DNA of 64,000 nt from Haliovirga abyssi (GCF_030295325.1 NZ_AP027059.1:682001-746000), one strand, 5' to 3'. Counted from the first letter of the stretch, positions 37,776 to 47,636 are shown. Notes: generated by a model from the letters alone, not told the origin. Numbers and translations: made by a program.

Positions 37776-39436
37776 GAGAATTAAAAATAGAAAACTTAGC
37801 AATAATAAAAAGTCTTGATTTAGAGCTAGAGAATGGATTGGTAGTGCTAACAGGGGAAACAGGAGCTGGAAAATCAATTATATTAGACGGTATAAATATG
37901 CTTATAGGAGAAAAAATCTCTACAGAAATGATAAGAAGCGATGAGAAATATGTGGCATCAGAAGGAGTATTTGAAATTTCTAAAGATACAGAGATAGAAT
38001 TAAAAGAGATGGGAATAGATATGGAAGATGGGGAAATAATAGTAAGAAGAGAACTATATAAAAATGGAAGAGGAAAAATATTTTTAAATGGGAAAAGAGT
38101 TCCTGCTTCTACATTAAAAAAAATCATGAATTCAGTTATAGATTTAGTTGGGCAACATGAACATCAAGCTTTATTAGATAAAAAATATCATATAAAATTA
38201 ATTGATAAATTTTTAGATGAAGATGGAGTGAAATTAAAAAAAGAGGTAGAGGATATATATTTTAGCTATAAAGAGATTATAAAAAAAATAGAAAATAATG
38301 AATTAATTCAAAAAGAATTGAAAGATAAAAAAGAATTATATGAATTTCAATATAATGAAATTGAAGAAGTAGACCCAAAGGAAAATGAAGATGAAGTTTT
38401 AGAAGAAGAGTATAAAAAACTTTTTAATGCTGGAAAAATAAAAGAAAGCTTATCATTATCAAGAATTCTCTTGAAAGATGGAGAAAAAAATGTAATGGGG
38501 ATGATATCAAAATCTAAAAATGCAATATCAAACATATCTAGGTATGGAAAGGAATTTAAAGAAATTCTTGAAAAACTTGCAAATATCTATTATGATATAG
38601 AAGAAGCTGTGTATGGGATAGAAAATAGTGAAGCAGATGTTGAAATTGATGAGTATAGATTAAACAAAGTAGTAGAAAGATTGGATAAAATAAATAATCT
38701 GAAAAAAAAATATGGATATGATATTAAAGAACTATTGATTTATAAACAAGAAATAGAAGAAAAACTAAATAAAATAGATAATAATACAATTAATGAAACT
38801 GAATTGTTAAAAGAAAAAAGCAGGACAGAAGAGAAATATGAAAAAAAATCAAAAGAATTAACAGAAAAAAGAAGGAAAATAGGTGAATACATAGTATATA
38901 AACTAATAGAAGAGCTTAGTGATTTAAATATGAAAGGTATAAAATTTGAAGTTGAAATTAAATCAAAAAAAGAAATTTCTAAAACAGGTAGAGATAATGT
39001 AGAGTTTTTAGTTTCGACTAATATAGGAGAAGAGCTAAAATCATTATCTAAAATAGTATCAGGAGGAGAAGTTTCTAGAATTATGCTTGCATTAAAAGCT
39101 ATTTTTTCAAAAGTAGATAATATTCCAATATTAATATTTGATGAAATTGATACAGGAATAGGAGGCGAGACAGTAAGGAAAGTTTCTGAAAAATTAAGAG
39201 GGATTGCAGACAATGTACAAGTTGTGTGTATAACTCATTCGCCACAAATAGCAGCAGTGGCAAATCAACATTTTTATATAGAAAAAAATATATTGGATGA
39301 AAAAACTTCAACTAACGTTACAAAATTAAATTATGAAGCTAGAGTTAATGAAATATCAAGAATGCTTGGGGGAGAAGCTATTTCAGAAGCAGTAAAAAAT
39401 CATGCAAAGGAATTATTAAAGGAGGGGTTAAAGTGA
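37769..39436 (+). CDS. recN: DNA repair protein RecN
   Basis: A 555-aa SMC-like ATPase in double-strand break repair: Walker A GETGAGKS near residue 30, a long coiled coil with short hinge, and the C-terminal signature SKIVSGGEVSRIMLALK plus Walker B ILIFDEIDTGIGG. The start codon lies within the nadK end (7-nt overlap), which excludes the longer frame from 37754. The nadK-recN pair is a common bacterial neighbourhood. It overlaps the first CheX-like gene by 4 nt (GTGA). Confidence 0.95.
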   Translation: MLRELKIENLAIIKSLDLELENGLVVLTGETGAGKSIILDGINMLIGEKISTEMIRSDEKYVASEGVFEISKDTEIELKEMGIDMEDGEIIVRRELYKNGRGKIFLNGKRVPASTLKKIMNSVIDLVGQHEHQALLDKKYHIKLIDKFLDEDGVKLKKEVEDIYFSYKEIIKKIENNELIQKELKDKKELYEFQYNEIEEVDPKENEDEVLEEEYKKLFNAGKIKESLSLSRILLKDGEKNVMGMISKSKNAISNISRYGKEFKEILEKLANIYYDIEEAVYGIENSEADVEIDEYRLNKVVERLDKINNLKKKYGYDIKELLIYKQEIEEKLNKIDNNTINETELLKEKSRTEEKYEKKSKELTEKRRKIGEYIVYKLIEELSDLNMKGIKFEVEIKSKKEISKTGRDNVEFLVSTNIGEELKSLSKIVSGGEVSRIMLALKAIFSKVDNIPILIFDEIDTGIGGETVRKVSEKLRGIADNVQVVCITHSPQIAAVANQHFYIEKNILDEKTSTNVTKLNYEARVNEISRMLGGEAISEAVKNHAKELLKEGLK

Positions 39437-39903
39437 ACTATGAAAAAATTGCAGTAGATACAATATCGGATATATCAGAAAAGATAATAGGAGTCAAAGG
39501 AGAGGCATCTTATGTATGTGAGGAGATATCACCAATTTCTGTGGAAAATACTACAATAATAATTGGTATAGCAGGTCAAATAAAAGGTCAGCTTATTTTT
39601 GGTTTTACGGAGGAAACGGTAAGAGCTATAGCTTCTAAAATGATAGGTCAAAAAGTAGAAATGATAGATGAGCTTGCAATGAGTGCTATTGCTGAATTTG
39701 CAAACGTTTTATCAGGTAATGTAACTATAAATTTGGTGGAATCAGGGTCAAAAAGATTGGGAGTTTCACCGCCTTCTATAGTAACAGGAAAACATATGAA
39801 AATTTCAACAAAGATAAAGCCAATACATAAATTTAAAATTGAATATAGTGGAATTGGGGATATAACACTAAATATTGCATTAAAAGAGAAAACCAATAAA
39901 TAG
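39433..39903 (+). CDS. CheX-like protein 1
   Basis: A 156-aa protein of the CheC/CheX/FliY phosphatase fold. The active-site signature is present as SAIAEFANVLSGN with Glu88 and Asn91. CheX removes phosphate from CheY-type receivers. No chemotaxis or flagellar operon is seen in the window, so the substrate may be a stand-alone receiver such as the one at 18710-19081. Start GTG at 39433, overlapping the recN stop. A second, diverged copy follows after 14 nt. Confidence 0.8.
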   Translation: MNYEKIAVDTISDISEKIIGVKGEASYVCEEISPISVENTTIIIGIAGQIKGQLIFGFTEETVRAIASKMIGQKVEMIDELAMSAIAEFANVLSGNVTINLVESGSKRLGVSPPSIVTGKHMKISTKIKPIHKFKIEYSGIGDITLNIALKEKTNK

Positions 39904-39917
39904 AGAGGAGGAATAAA

Positions 39918-40376
39918 ATGAGAGTTGAATATATAAATCCTTTTGTTGCAGCAACTTTTGAGATATTAAAAACAGTAGCTAATGTGACTCCTAAAAAAGG
40001 AAAAGTAATTTTAAAAAATGAGCCTGTACCAAGTTATGGAGTATCAGTATTGGTTGGAGTAGTAGGAGAAGTAAAGGGACAAATAGCATATAGTTTATCT
40101 GAAGAAGCAGCAATGAAAATAGCATCAGCAATGATGATGGGAATGCCAGTTGAAGAGTTTGATGAAATGGCAAAAAGTGCTATTTCAGAATTAGCAAATA
40201 TGATAACAGGAAATGCAAGTACACAAATATCAGCACAAGGTTTAGTTGTGGATATTTCACCACCTACTTTAGTAACTGGAAGCAATGTACATATTAGTAC
40301 TGGAAATATGCAAACAATAGTTATTCCTGTGGAGACTGAATTAGGAATATTTGAGATAAATATTGCATTGGAATAG
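39918..40376 (+). CDS. CheX-like protein 2
   Basis: A 152-aa paralogue of the preceding protein, closer to classical CheX: VEYINPFVAATFEILKT at the start, VVGEVKGQIAYSLS, and the signature SAISELANMITGN with Glu91 and Asn94. Strong ribosome site GAGAGGAGG. The two could form a heterodimer. It stops 2 nt before the Xer recombinase gene. Confidence 0.84.
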   Translation: MRVEYINPFVAATFEILKTVANVTPKKGKVILKNEPVPSYGVSVLVGVVGEVKGQIAYSLSEEAAMKIASAMMMGMPVEEFDEMAKSAISELANMITGNASTQISAQGLVVDISPPTLVTGSNVHISTGNMQTIVIPVETELGIFEINIALE

Positions 40377-40378
40377 TA

Positions 40379-41251
40379 ATGGGAATAAAAGAGGATATTG
40401 AGGAATATGTTGACTATATAAAATTTGAAAAAGGATTATCTGAAAACACGGTATTAGCATATAACTCTGATTTGAAAGAATTTTTTAAATCTCTTGAGTG
40501 GGTTGATTATAAAAATGTTACAGAAGATGATATATTAAGATATATCGAAAAACTAAAGCAAGGAAAAGAATCTACTTTATTAAGAAAAGTTACTTCAATA
40601 AGAACTTTTTATACATATTTATTTAAGTCAGGAAAAATTGATGAAATTCCAACAGAAAATTTAGATAATTTGAAAAAAAGTAGTTATATGCCAGAAGTTT
40701 TATCGTTAGATGAGATAAAATCAATAATATTAGCAATTGATAGTAGCTTAAGAGGAAAAAGGGATAAACTAATATTACAGCTTTTAGTAGCAACTGGAGC
40801 TAGAATTTCTGAAATATTAGGATTGAAAATAGAAGATATAGATGAAAATATGCAATTTATAAAAATAAAAGGAAAAGGGAATAAATTAAGAATTATTCCT
40901 TTATATAAAGAGATTTCGGAAGAAGTTTATTTTTATTTAAAAAATATTAGAAACAAAATTGCAAAAGATCCTTTATCTTTTTTATTGTTTGATGGAGTAT
41001 CAAGAACAACATTTTGGAAAAGAGTAAAAATATATGCTAAAAATGCAGGTATAAAAAAAAATGTATATCCGCATATTTTTAGACATTCAATGGCTACACT
41101 TATGATAAAAAATGGAGCTGATTTGAGAATTGTTCAAGAAATATTAGGACATAGTAGTATTTCAACAACAGAAATTTATACTCATATTGGTAATAGTGAC
41201 TTGAAAAATATTTACAATAGAATTGGTATAGGAGAAGATTTGGATGTTTGA
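40379..41251 (+). CDS. XerC/XerD-type tyrosine recombinase
   Basis: A 290-aa recombinase with the N-terminal core-binding domain (FEKGLSENTVLAYNSDLKEF) and the catalytic domain: Arg142 (ATGARISEI), His232 and Arg235 (HIFRH), His258 (LGHSSISTT) and Tyr267 (TEIYTHI). All expected residues are present. Its size and position among housekeeping genes fit chromosome dimer resolution rather than a phage or integron integrase, but this cannot be proven here. It overlaps the TPR gene by 8 nt. Confidence 0.92.
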   Translation: MGIKEDIEEYVDYIKFEKGLSENTVLAYNSDLKEFFKSLEWVDYKNVTEDDILRYIEKLKQGKESTLLRKVTSIRTFYTYLFKSGKIDEIPTENLDNLKKSSYMPEVLSLDEIKSIILAIDSSLRGKRDKLILQLLVATGARISEILGLKIEDIDENMQFIKIKGKGNKLRIIPLYKEISEEVYFYLKNIRNKIAKDPLSFLLFDGVSRTTFWKRVKIYAKNAGIKKNVYPHIFRHSMATLMIKNGADLRIVQEILGHSSISTTEIYTHIGNSDLKNIYNRIGIGEDLDV

Positions 41252-41717
41252 TAAAATTTTTAGTATGTTAGATCCAAAATATTTGGAAGTGAAAGCATTA
41301 ATAAAAAAAAGAAATTTATATGAAGCATATCAAAAATTAAAATATGAAGAAGATGATAATTCTAATTTTTTAAAAGGAATAATATTTCAACTTTTAAAAA
41401 ATTATAAAAGGTCATTAAAAGAGCTATTGAAAATAGATGAAATGAAAGAGGAAGAATTAGAAGAAATATATTATGAAATATTAGGAACAGCATATTTAGA
41501 AGAAAAAAATTATTTAGATGCAACTAAAAATTATTTGAAAGCTTTAAATATGAATAAAAATAATTTTTATTGTAAGTATAACTTGGCTAATATATATATT
41601 TTTCAAAAAAATTATAATAGAGCATATGTTATATATGAAGAACTAATAAAAGAAAAACCTGAAGATAAAATTATAGAAAATAATTTTAATCTGCTTAAAG
41701 AGAAAGTGAATAAATAA
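41244..41717 (+). CDS. Tetratricopeptide repeat protein
   Basis: A 157-aa soluble helical protein with about three TPR-like units; the clearest are EIYYEILGTAYLEEKNYLDA and FYCKYNLANIYIFQKNYNRA. TPRs mediate protein contacts. No catalytic motif and no signal peptide. Start ATG at 41244 lies within the recombinase end, so translation is coupled. Function unknown. Confidence 0.8.
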   Translation: MFDKIFSMLDPKYLEVKALIKKRNLYEAYQKLKYEEDDNSNFLKGIIFQLLKNYKRSLKELLKIDEMKEEELEEIYYEILGTAYLEEKNYLDATKNYLKALNMNKNNFYCKYNLANIYIFQKNYNRAYVIYEELIKEKPEDKIIENNFNLLKEKVNK

Positions 41718-41748
41718 AAAAGTTAGAGGTATTAAAAAATAATTAACC

Positions 41749-41860
41749 AATTCATCTAAGAATCTAATATCAAGAATAACAAAAAACTTGATATTAGATT
41801 CAAGGTAATTCTCAAAATAATTTGTACCGCTTTTAATATTCAAAAAAATTCTTAGAATTA
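41749..41860. repeat. Nested inverted repeat after the TPR gene
   Basis: The inner pair GAATCTAATATCAAG (41760-41774) and CTTGATATTAGATTC (41787-41801) is a perfect 15-bp stem with a 12-nt loop. An outer pair (CTAAGAAT near 41756 and ATTCTTAG near 41849) encloses it. No T-run follows, so a terminator is less likely than a small mobile palindrome. The rest of 41718-41970 shows no gene. Confidence 0.6.
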
Positions 41861-41970
41861 AATTTAAAAGGATTATATTTATAAAATCGTATAGTTAAAG
41901 AATATAAAGGAAATAAATTATTTTTAAATAATTGTTAAATACAAAAACAAAAATATATTGGAGGTAAAAA

Positions 41971-43524
41971 ATGAAAAAAATTATGTTAGGCGTTAGTTTG
42001 TTAATAATGATGTTTATAAGTGGGTGTTCATCAACTCCTAATTATAATAGTATGTTATTTAAAGCTATAAAAACAAGAAATAGTCAAGGAGTCAAAGAAA
42101 ACCTTTCAAAAATTGAAAATGTTGAAAAGAAAAATTTTTGGGGTGATACTCCTTTAACTTATGCAATAAAAAAAGGAAATGTGGAAATTGTTAAATTATT
42201 GGTTGAAGGTGGAGCGAATGTTTTTTATGTAGATAAAAACAACAAAACAACTTTTTATATTGCAGTAGAAAGCAACAAAACTGATATTGCTAAATATTTT
42301 ATAGAAAAAGGTGTTGATGTTAAACAAGAAGATAAATCAGGAAAGTTCCCATTAATTAAAGCTGTGAAAAATAAAAATGTTGAACTTGTTGAAGCTATTT
42401 TAAAAAAAGGTGAAAATGCAAATAGAAAAAATAAGAAATTAGAAAAACCAATTACATTTGCAATTAAAAATGGAAATGAAAAGATTGTTGAGCTATTAAT
42501 AAAATATGGTGCTGATGTTAACTCTATATGTGATAAAAATGAGGATTATCCATTACATTTATCAGTTAGGAAAAAGAATTATAAAATTTCTGAGTTATTA
42601 ATTAATAATGGAGCTCTTGTGAATGCAAAAAATAAGAAATTAGAAAATCCAATTATACTTGCAATTAAAGGCGAAGATGAGAAGATTGTAGAACTTCTAA
42701 TAAATCATAATGCTGTTATTAATTCAGATGACTATTATCCATTACATTTATCAGTTAGAGAAAAGAATTATAAAATTTCTGAATTGTTGATTAATAATGG
42801 AGCACTTGTAAATGTGAAAAATAACTTAGGAATAACTCCAATTGAAATTTCAAGTGAAAAAGGAGATTTAAAAATAACAAATTTATTACTTGATAATAAA
42901 GGGAAAGTTACAGGAAGAGTATTAGAAAGTGTAATATTTAATAATGATGGCAATATGTTTAAACTATTATTAGAAAAAAGGAAGTTAGATATAAAAAATG
43001 CACAAGTATTTCTAACGCCTTTCAAGGTTTCGCTTAGAGGTGATGAATCTCGAAATAATAGTTTAAGTTTTCTTGAATATATGTTTGAAAGAGATAGTGA
43101 TAAGATATTAAAAGTGTTATTGGAAAAAAATTATAATCTTAATTTTAAAGAGATGTATATTAAAGCATTGGACAAAAATAAATTATCAATAATGAGATTA
43201 TTATTAGATAATAGAAAAGTTTCAATAAATGATAAAATAGATACAGATGGTTTTAAATTTTCTATTGGAAAATTTAAATTTGATTCTGCTAAATATTATT
43301 CGCAATTGTATTATTTAATAAATAAGCCTAAAGCAGTTAAAATAAGAGAAGATAGCAAAAGTATAACTTATTCTCTTTATGATTATAAAAAAAGGCTACC
43401 TTTAATAAGAGAATTAGTTAGAAGAGGTGCTAATGTTGATGAAAAAATATCTGGAAAAACATTAAAAGAAATTGCAACGCAAAAAAAAATGAAAGCAGTT
43501 GTAAATATATTAAATAGTAAATAG
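41971..43524 (+). CDS. Ankyrin-repeat lipoprotein
   Basis: A 517-aa lipoprotein: signal with lipobox ISGC (Cys at about residue 17), then about eight ankyrin repeats (for example DTPLTYAIKKGNVEIVKLLV) and a less regular C-terminal third. Two repeat pairs are nearly identical at DNA level: the segments starting at 42550 and 42739 (189 nt, 63 codons apart) both encode YPLHLSVR-KNYKISELLINN, a recent internal duplication. It probably binds a protein partner at the outer or inner membrane surface. GGAGGT precedes the ATG. Confidence 0.87.
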   Translation: MKKIMLGVSLLIMMFISGCSSTPNYNSMLFKAIKTRNSQGVKENLSKIENVEKKNFWGDTPLTYAIKKGNVEIVKLLVEGGANVFYVDKNNKTTFYIAVESNKTDIAKYFIEKGVDVKQEDKSGKFPLIKAVKNKNVELVEAILKKGENANRKNKKLEKPITFAIKNGNEKIVELLIKYGADVNSICDKNEDYPLHLSVRKKNYKISELLINNGALVNAKNKKLENPIILAIKGEDEKIVELLINHNAVINSDDYYPLHLSVREKNYKISELLINNGALVNVKNNLGITPIEISSEKGDLKITNLLLDNKGKVTGRVLESVIFNNDGNMFKLLLEKRKLDIKNAQVFLTPFKVSLRGDESRNNSLSFLEYMFERDSDKILKVLLEKNYNLNFKEMYIKALDKNKLSIMRLLLDNRKVSINDKIDTDGFKFSIGKFKFDSAKYYSQLYYLINKPKAVKIREDSKSITYSLYDYKKRLPLIRELVRRGANVDEKISGKTLKEIATQKKMKAVVNILNSK

Positions 43525-43529
43525 AAAAA

Positions 43530-43562
43530 ATAAATGGGTGTAATCATAACGCCCATTTTATT
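43530..43562 (+). terminator. Terminator after the ankyrin lipoprotein
   Basis: AAATGGG and CCCATTT, extended by TG/AACG pairs, form the stem, followed by a T-rich run. A second hairpin, ATAAGGAATTA with TAATTCCTTAT, follows at 43572-43597. Confidence 0.75.
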
Positions 43563-43668
43563 TTTTTCTATATAAGGAATTAAAAGTAATTCCTTATATT
43601 ATGGTAATATATCTTTTTAAAATATGAAAACTTATAATTAAAAATAGTTTTATTTAGTATTATAAATA

Positions 43669-43677
43669 TGGTATAAT
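43669..43677 (+). promoter_or_regulatory. Extended -10 promoter element of dnaE
   Basis: TGGTATAAT, an extended -10 box with perfect TATAAT at 43672-43677, lies 41 nt before the dnaE start. The -35 region (TTTATT) is weak, as usual for extended -10 promoters. Confidence 0.65.
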
Positions 43678-43718
43678 TAAATAGAAAAGAATAAATATGA
43701 AATTGGAAGGATAGAAAG

Positions 43719-46700
43719 ATGAAAGGAAAATTTGCACATTTACATTTACATACAGAATATAGTCTTTTAGATGGAGTGGGTAAAATAGATGAATATTTAA
43801 ATAGAGCTAAAGAATTAGGGATGGATGCTATAGCTATAACAGATCACGGGAATATGTTTGGAGCTATGGAATTTTATAAAAAAGCTCTAAAAGCAGGAAT
43901 AAAACCTATAGTAGGAATAGAAAGTTATATTGCAGAGGGAAGTGCATTAGAAAGAAAAGGCGAGATTTTTCATCTTATTTTATTAGCTAAAAATAAAGAG
44001 GGATATAAAAATCTTATAAAATTATCATCATTTGGGTATATAAATGGGTTTTATCGTAAGCCTAGAATTGATAAAGAAATTTTGAAAAAACATAGCAATG
44101 GAATAATAGCATTATCTGCTTGTATGAAAGGTGAAATTCCATATTATTTATTAAATAATAAAGAGGAAAAAGCTAGAAATAGTTTAAAAGATTATATTGA
44201 AATTTTTGGAAAAGATAATTTTTATATAGAACTACAGGATAATGGAGTTATTGGGCAAAAAGAGTTAAATGATAAATTATATAGTCTAGCACAAGAGTTT
44301 GAAATTAAAGTAGTTGCTACTAATGATGTTCATTATGTAAATACAGGAGATGAAGCACTACAAGATATTGTAATATGTATTCAAACAGGAGCGAAATTGA
44401 CAGATGCCAAGAGAATGAGGATAAATACAAACGAATTATATTTAAAAAGTTATGAACAAATGTATGAAAGACTAGGAAGATATGAAGGGGCAATTGAAAA
44501 TAGTATTGAGATAGCTAAAAAATGTAATTTAGAATTAAATTTAGGTGGGTTTAAATTTCCTCATTATGAAATTCCAGAAGATGAAAAAAATATAGATACA
44601 TTTTTAGAAAAGCTTATAAAAAAAGGGATTGTAAGACGCTATGGAGAAAATATTAAAAGAGAAATTTTAGAAAGAGTTAATTATGAACTTGAAGTTATAA
44701 AGAAAATGGGATATTCTGGATATTTTGTAGTTGTATGGGATTTTATAAATTATGCTAAAAGTCAAAAAATTCCAATTGGACCTGGAAGAGGTTCTGCTGC
44801 AGGAAGTATAGTTGCATATCTTTTAGGAATTACAGAAATTGATCCAATAAAATATAATCTTATTTTTGAAAGATTTTTGAATCCTGAAAGGGTAAGTATG
44901 CCAGATATAGATATTGATATTTGCCAAGAAAGAAGGCAAGAATTGATAAATTATGTTGTAAATAAATATGGAAAGGATAGAGTTGCACAAATCACTACAT
45001 TTGGGACAATGAAAGCAAGAGCTGCTATTAGAGATATTGGAAGAGTTATGGGTGTGCCACTATCTAAAATAGATAAAGTAGCAAAGCTTATACCTCATAA
45101 TATGACTATAGGAAAAGCATTAAAAGAAAATGAAAAATTAAGAGAATTTTATCAAAAAGATATAGAAATAGAAAAAGTATTAGAATATTCAAAAAGAATA
45201 GAAGGAAAGGTTAGGCATGTATCAATACATGCAGCAGGAATAGTTATTTCTAAAAATCCATTAGATGAAGAAGTTCCACTTTATTCTGATAAAAAAACTG
45301 GAACTGTAGCTACACAATATCAAATGAAAGAATTGGAAGAAATCGGACTTTTAAAAATGGATTTTTTAGGTCTTAGAAATCTTACAATAATTCAAAGAAC
45401 AATTGATTATATTAAAATGAATAAGAAAATAAATATTGTTTTAGAAAATATAGATATAAAAAATGAAAAAAGCTATAAAATATTACAAAATGGGAATACA
45501 TTAGGAGTATTTCAATTAGAATCAGAAGGAATTAGACGACTTACAATGAAATTAATTCCAGAAAGATTTGAGGACATAACAGCAATACTTGCATTATACA
45601 GACCAGGTCCATTAGGAAGTGGAATGGTAGATGATTTTATAAAATCAAAACATGGAGAGCAAGCTATAAAATATCCACATCCTATGTTAGAAGAAGTATT
45701 AAAAGAGACATATGGGGTTATATTGTATCAAGAGCAAGTTATGAAAATAGCTAATTTAATGGGGGATTATTCATTAGGAGAAGCAGATATTTTAAGAAGA
45801 GCTATTGGAAAAAAGATTCCAGAAATAATGGAAGAAAATAGAGCTAAATTTGTAAGAAGGGCAAAAGAAAATGGAGTAAAAGCGGAAAAAGCAGAAGAGA
45901 TATTTAACTTAATTGATAAATTTGCTGGATATGGATTTAATAAATCACATTCAGCTGCTTATGCAATGATTGCATATTGGACAGCTTATTTTAAAGCAAA
46001 CTTTCCAGTTGAATTTTATGCAGCACTTATGACTTCTGAGAAAAATAATATTGAGAAATTAGCAATATATATAGAAGATGCAAAAAAAAATGGAGTGAAA
46101 GTATTACAACCTGATGTTAATCACTCATTTTCAAATTTTGCGATTGAAAATAATAATGTTAGATTTGGAATAGCAGCAGTAAAAAATATAGGTGAAGGTA
46201 TAGTCAATAAAATTACAGAAGAACGAGAAAAAAATGGAGAATATACAAATTATGAAGAGTTTGTATATAGAACTAAAAAAATTGGTATGAATAAAAAAAG
46301 TTTAGAAGCTTTAATTATATCGGGCTGTTTGGATGGTATGCCTGGAAATAGAAAAGAAAAATTTGAATCTGTAGAGGATGTTTTGTCAAAAGTTGGGAAA
46401 AGAATAGCAAGAGATGAAAATTTGCAAATATCTTTATTTGGTGGCGGAACTATTTTAGATAAGTTTATTATGCCACATTTAGATGATTATTCAGATGAAG
46501 AAAAATTAAATGGAGAAAAAGAATATTTAGGATTATATTTTACTGGTCATCCATTAGATAAATATAAAGAGATATTTGAAGTTTTTAAATTTAAAAAATT
46601 AAAATCGATTCTTGAAGAAGATATAAATAGATTTAAAACTGTTGGGATAATTAGAGAATTAGTAAGAAAAGTTACAAAGTCCGGGCAAGTAATGGCATTT

Positions 46701-47126
46701 TTTCTATTAGAAGATTATAGTGGAACTGCAAAGACAATGATATTTCCGAAAAGCTACATGAGATATAGTCACAATTTATTAGAAAATAAAGTTGTTATTA
46801 TAGATGGAGTTTTAACTGTAGATTCATTTGGAAATATTGAAGAGAAAAAAATTATTGCAAATGAAGTATATGATATAGGAGATTTGGAAGAGATATCAGG
46901 TATGAATGTTTATATATTAATAGAAGAAGAAGATAAATATAAGATAGATCAATTAAAAGCAATATTACTAAGACATCTTGGAAAAAATCAAGTTATATTA
47001 GCGTTAAAAAAAGAAAAAGAAAAAAGATTATTAAGATTAGGAAGAGGATTTTATGTGTTGCCATCTATGGCGTTGGTAAATGATATAAAAAAATTGTTAG
47101 GAGAAGGAAAAGTAGTTATAAAATAG
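43719..47126 (+). CDS. dnaE: DNA polymerase III alpha subunit
   Basis: A 1135-aa replicative polymerase of the DnaE type. The N-terminal PHP domain begins HLHLHTEYSLLDGVGK, the catalytic aspartates lie in PDIDID (395-400), the palm and fingers follow (GPGRGSAAGSIVAYLLG, YRPGPLGSG), then a helix-hairpin-helix and an OB fold near residue 990. There is no internal 3'-5' exonuclease, which separates it from PolC. Its last 14 codons are repeated downstream at 48121-48163, on the far side of a toxin-antitoxin pair. Confidence 0.97.
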   Translation: MKGKFAHLHLHTEYSLLDGVGKIDEYLNRAKELGMDAIAITDHGNMFGAMEFYKKALKAGIKPIVGIESYIAEGSALERKGEIFHLILLAKNKEGYKNLIKLSSFGYINGFYRKPRIDKEILKKHSNGIIALSACMKGEIPYYLLNNKEEKARNSLKDYIEIFGKDNFYIELQDNGVIGQKELNDKLYSLAQEFEIKVVATNDVHYVNTGDEALQDIVICIQTGAKLTDAKRMRINTNELYLKSYEQMYERLGRYEGAIENSIEIAKKCNLELNLGGFKFPHYEIPEDEKNIDTFLEKLIKKGIVRRYGENIKREILERVNYELEVIKKMGYSGYFVVVWDFINYAKSQKIPIGPGRGSAAGSIVAYLLGITEIDPIKYNLIFERFLNPERVSMPDIDIDICQERRQELINYVVNKYGKDRVAQITTFGTMKARAAIRDIGRVMGVPLSKIDKVAKLIPHNMTIGKALKENEKLREFYQKDIEIEKVLEYSKRIEGKVRHVSIHAAGIVISKNPLDEEVPLYSDKKTGTVATQYQMKELEEIGLLKMDFLGLRNLTIIQRTIDYIKMNKKINIVLENIDIKNEKSYKILQNGNTLGVFQLESEGIRRLTMKLIPERFEDITAILALYRPGPLGSGMVDDFIKSKHGEQAIKYPHPMLEEVLKETYGVILYQEQVMKIANLMGDYSLGEADILRRAIGKKIPEIMEENRAKFVRRAKENGVKAEKAEEIFNLIDKFAGYGFNKSHSAAYAMIAYWTAYFKANFPVEFYAALMTSEKNNIEKLAIYIEDAKKNGVKVLQPDVNHSFSNFAIENNNVRFGIAAVKNIGEGIVNKITEEREKNGEYTNYEEFVYRTKKIGMNKKSLEALIISGCLDGMPGNRKEKFESVEDVLSKVGKRIARDENLQISLFGGGTILDKFIMPHLDDYSDEEKLNGEKEYLGLYFTGHPLDKYKEIFEVFKFKKLKSILEEDINRFKTVGIIRELVRKVTKSGQVMAFFLLEDYSGTAKTMIFPKSYMRYSHNLLENKVVIIDGVLTVDSFGNIEEKKIIANEVYDIGDLEEISGMNVYILIEEEDKYKIDQLKAILLRHLGKNQVILALKKEKEKRLLRLGRGFYVLPSMALVNDIKKLLGEGKVVIK

Positions 47127-47133
47127 ATATTTT
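47084..47133 (+). repeat. Direct repeat, left copy (dnaE 3' end)
   Basis: 50 nt covering the last codons of dnaE and 7 nt beyond. They match 48121-48170 at 46 of 50 positions; the differences are at 47096, 47108, 47126 and 47128, and the three inside the reading frame are synonymous third-position changes. Confidence 0.93.
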
Positions 47134-47140
47134 AGTTTTT

Positions 47141-47240
47141 GGAATGTTTAAAAAATAAGTTTCTCATTTTTTGTTATAAAAACGCTTAAATGGTTATGTA
47201 TTTTATAACAAAATAGGAAGGTTATTTTTAGCTGTTCCTT
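47141..47240. repeat. Full-length palindromic repeat (about 100 bp)
   Basis: Ends GGAATGTTTAAAAAATAAG and TTATTTTTAGCTGTTCC pair imperfectly. The inside holds a second palindrome, TTTTGTTATAAAAACG with TATTTTATAACAAAA, around CTTAAATGGTTATG. It lies 14 nt after the dnaE stop. 47241-47378 has no further feature except the ribosome site of the next gene. Confidence 0.88.
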
Positions 47241-47378
47241 AGGTACAATAAAAAAATAAATTTGTCAAAATTGTTTGAGAAAATCTGTAGATACGTTCAT
47301 ATTTTTTAAACAAACGACTCATTAATTTTTTTAAAGTCCATTAGTAAAGAATATTTGAAAAATTTGGAGGTGTTATAA

Positions 47379-47636
47379 ATGTTAAGAAAGTCTAAATTAG
47401 AATTTCCAGAGGAGATATTATTTGCTTTGAGAGAAAATGAGAACTTTTTTTTGAAAGAGATAAAAGTAATTGCAGCAGTTAACTATTATAAAGAAAAAAG
47501 ATTATCAGTAGGACAAGCAGCTGAATTAGCAGAAATGAGCGAGGAAGAGTTTATAAAATATTTAGGTGGAAAAAAAATTTCAATATTTCAATTTGAAAAT
47601 GAAGAAGAATTATTGGAGGATATAAAAAATGCGTAA
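47379..47636 (+). CDS. UPF0175-family antitoxin
   Basis: An 85-aa protein of the UPF0175 family, with an N-terminal strand/helix (LEFPEEILFALRENENFFLK) and a helix-turn-helix-like middle (RLSVGQAAELAEMSEEEFIKYL). These proteins are encoded ahead of DUF3368 PIN-domain toxins and probably bind DNA and the toxin. The toxin start overlaps its end by 8 nt. GGAGGTG lies before the ATG. The pair sits between the two dnaE-end repeats. Confidence 0.85.
   Translation: MLRKSKLEFPEEILFALRENENFFLKEIKVIAAVNYYKEKRLSVGQAAELAEMSEEEFIKYLGGKKISIFQFENEEELLEDIKNA

Noticed and set aside
37675-38127. 150-residue minus-strand frame over the recN start
   Set aside because: Antisense of the Walker A region of recN, with no start signals.
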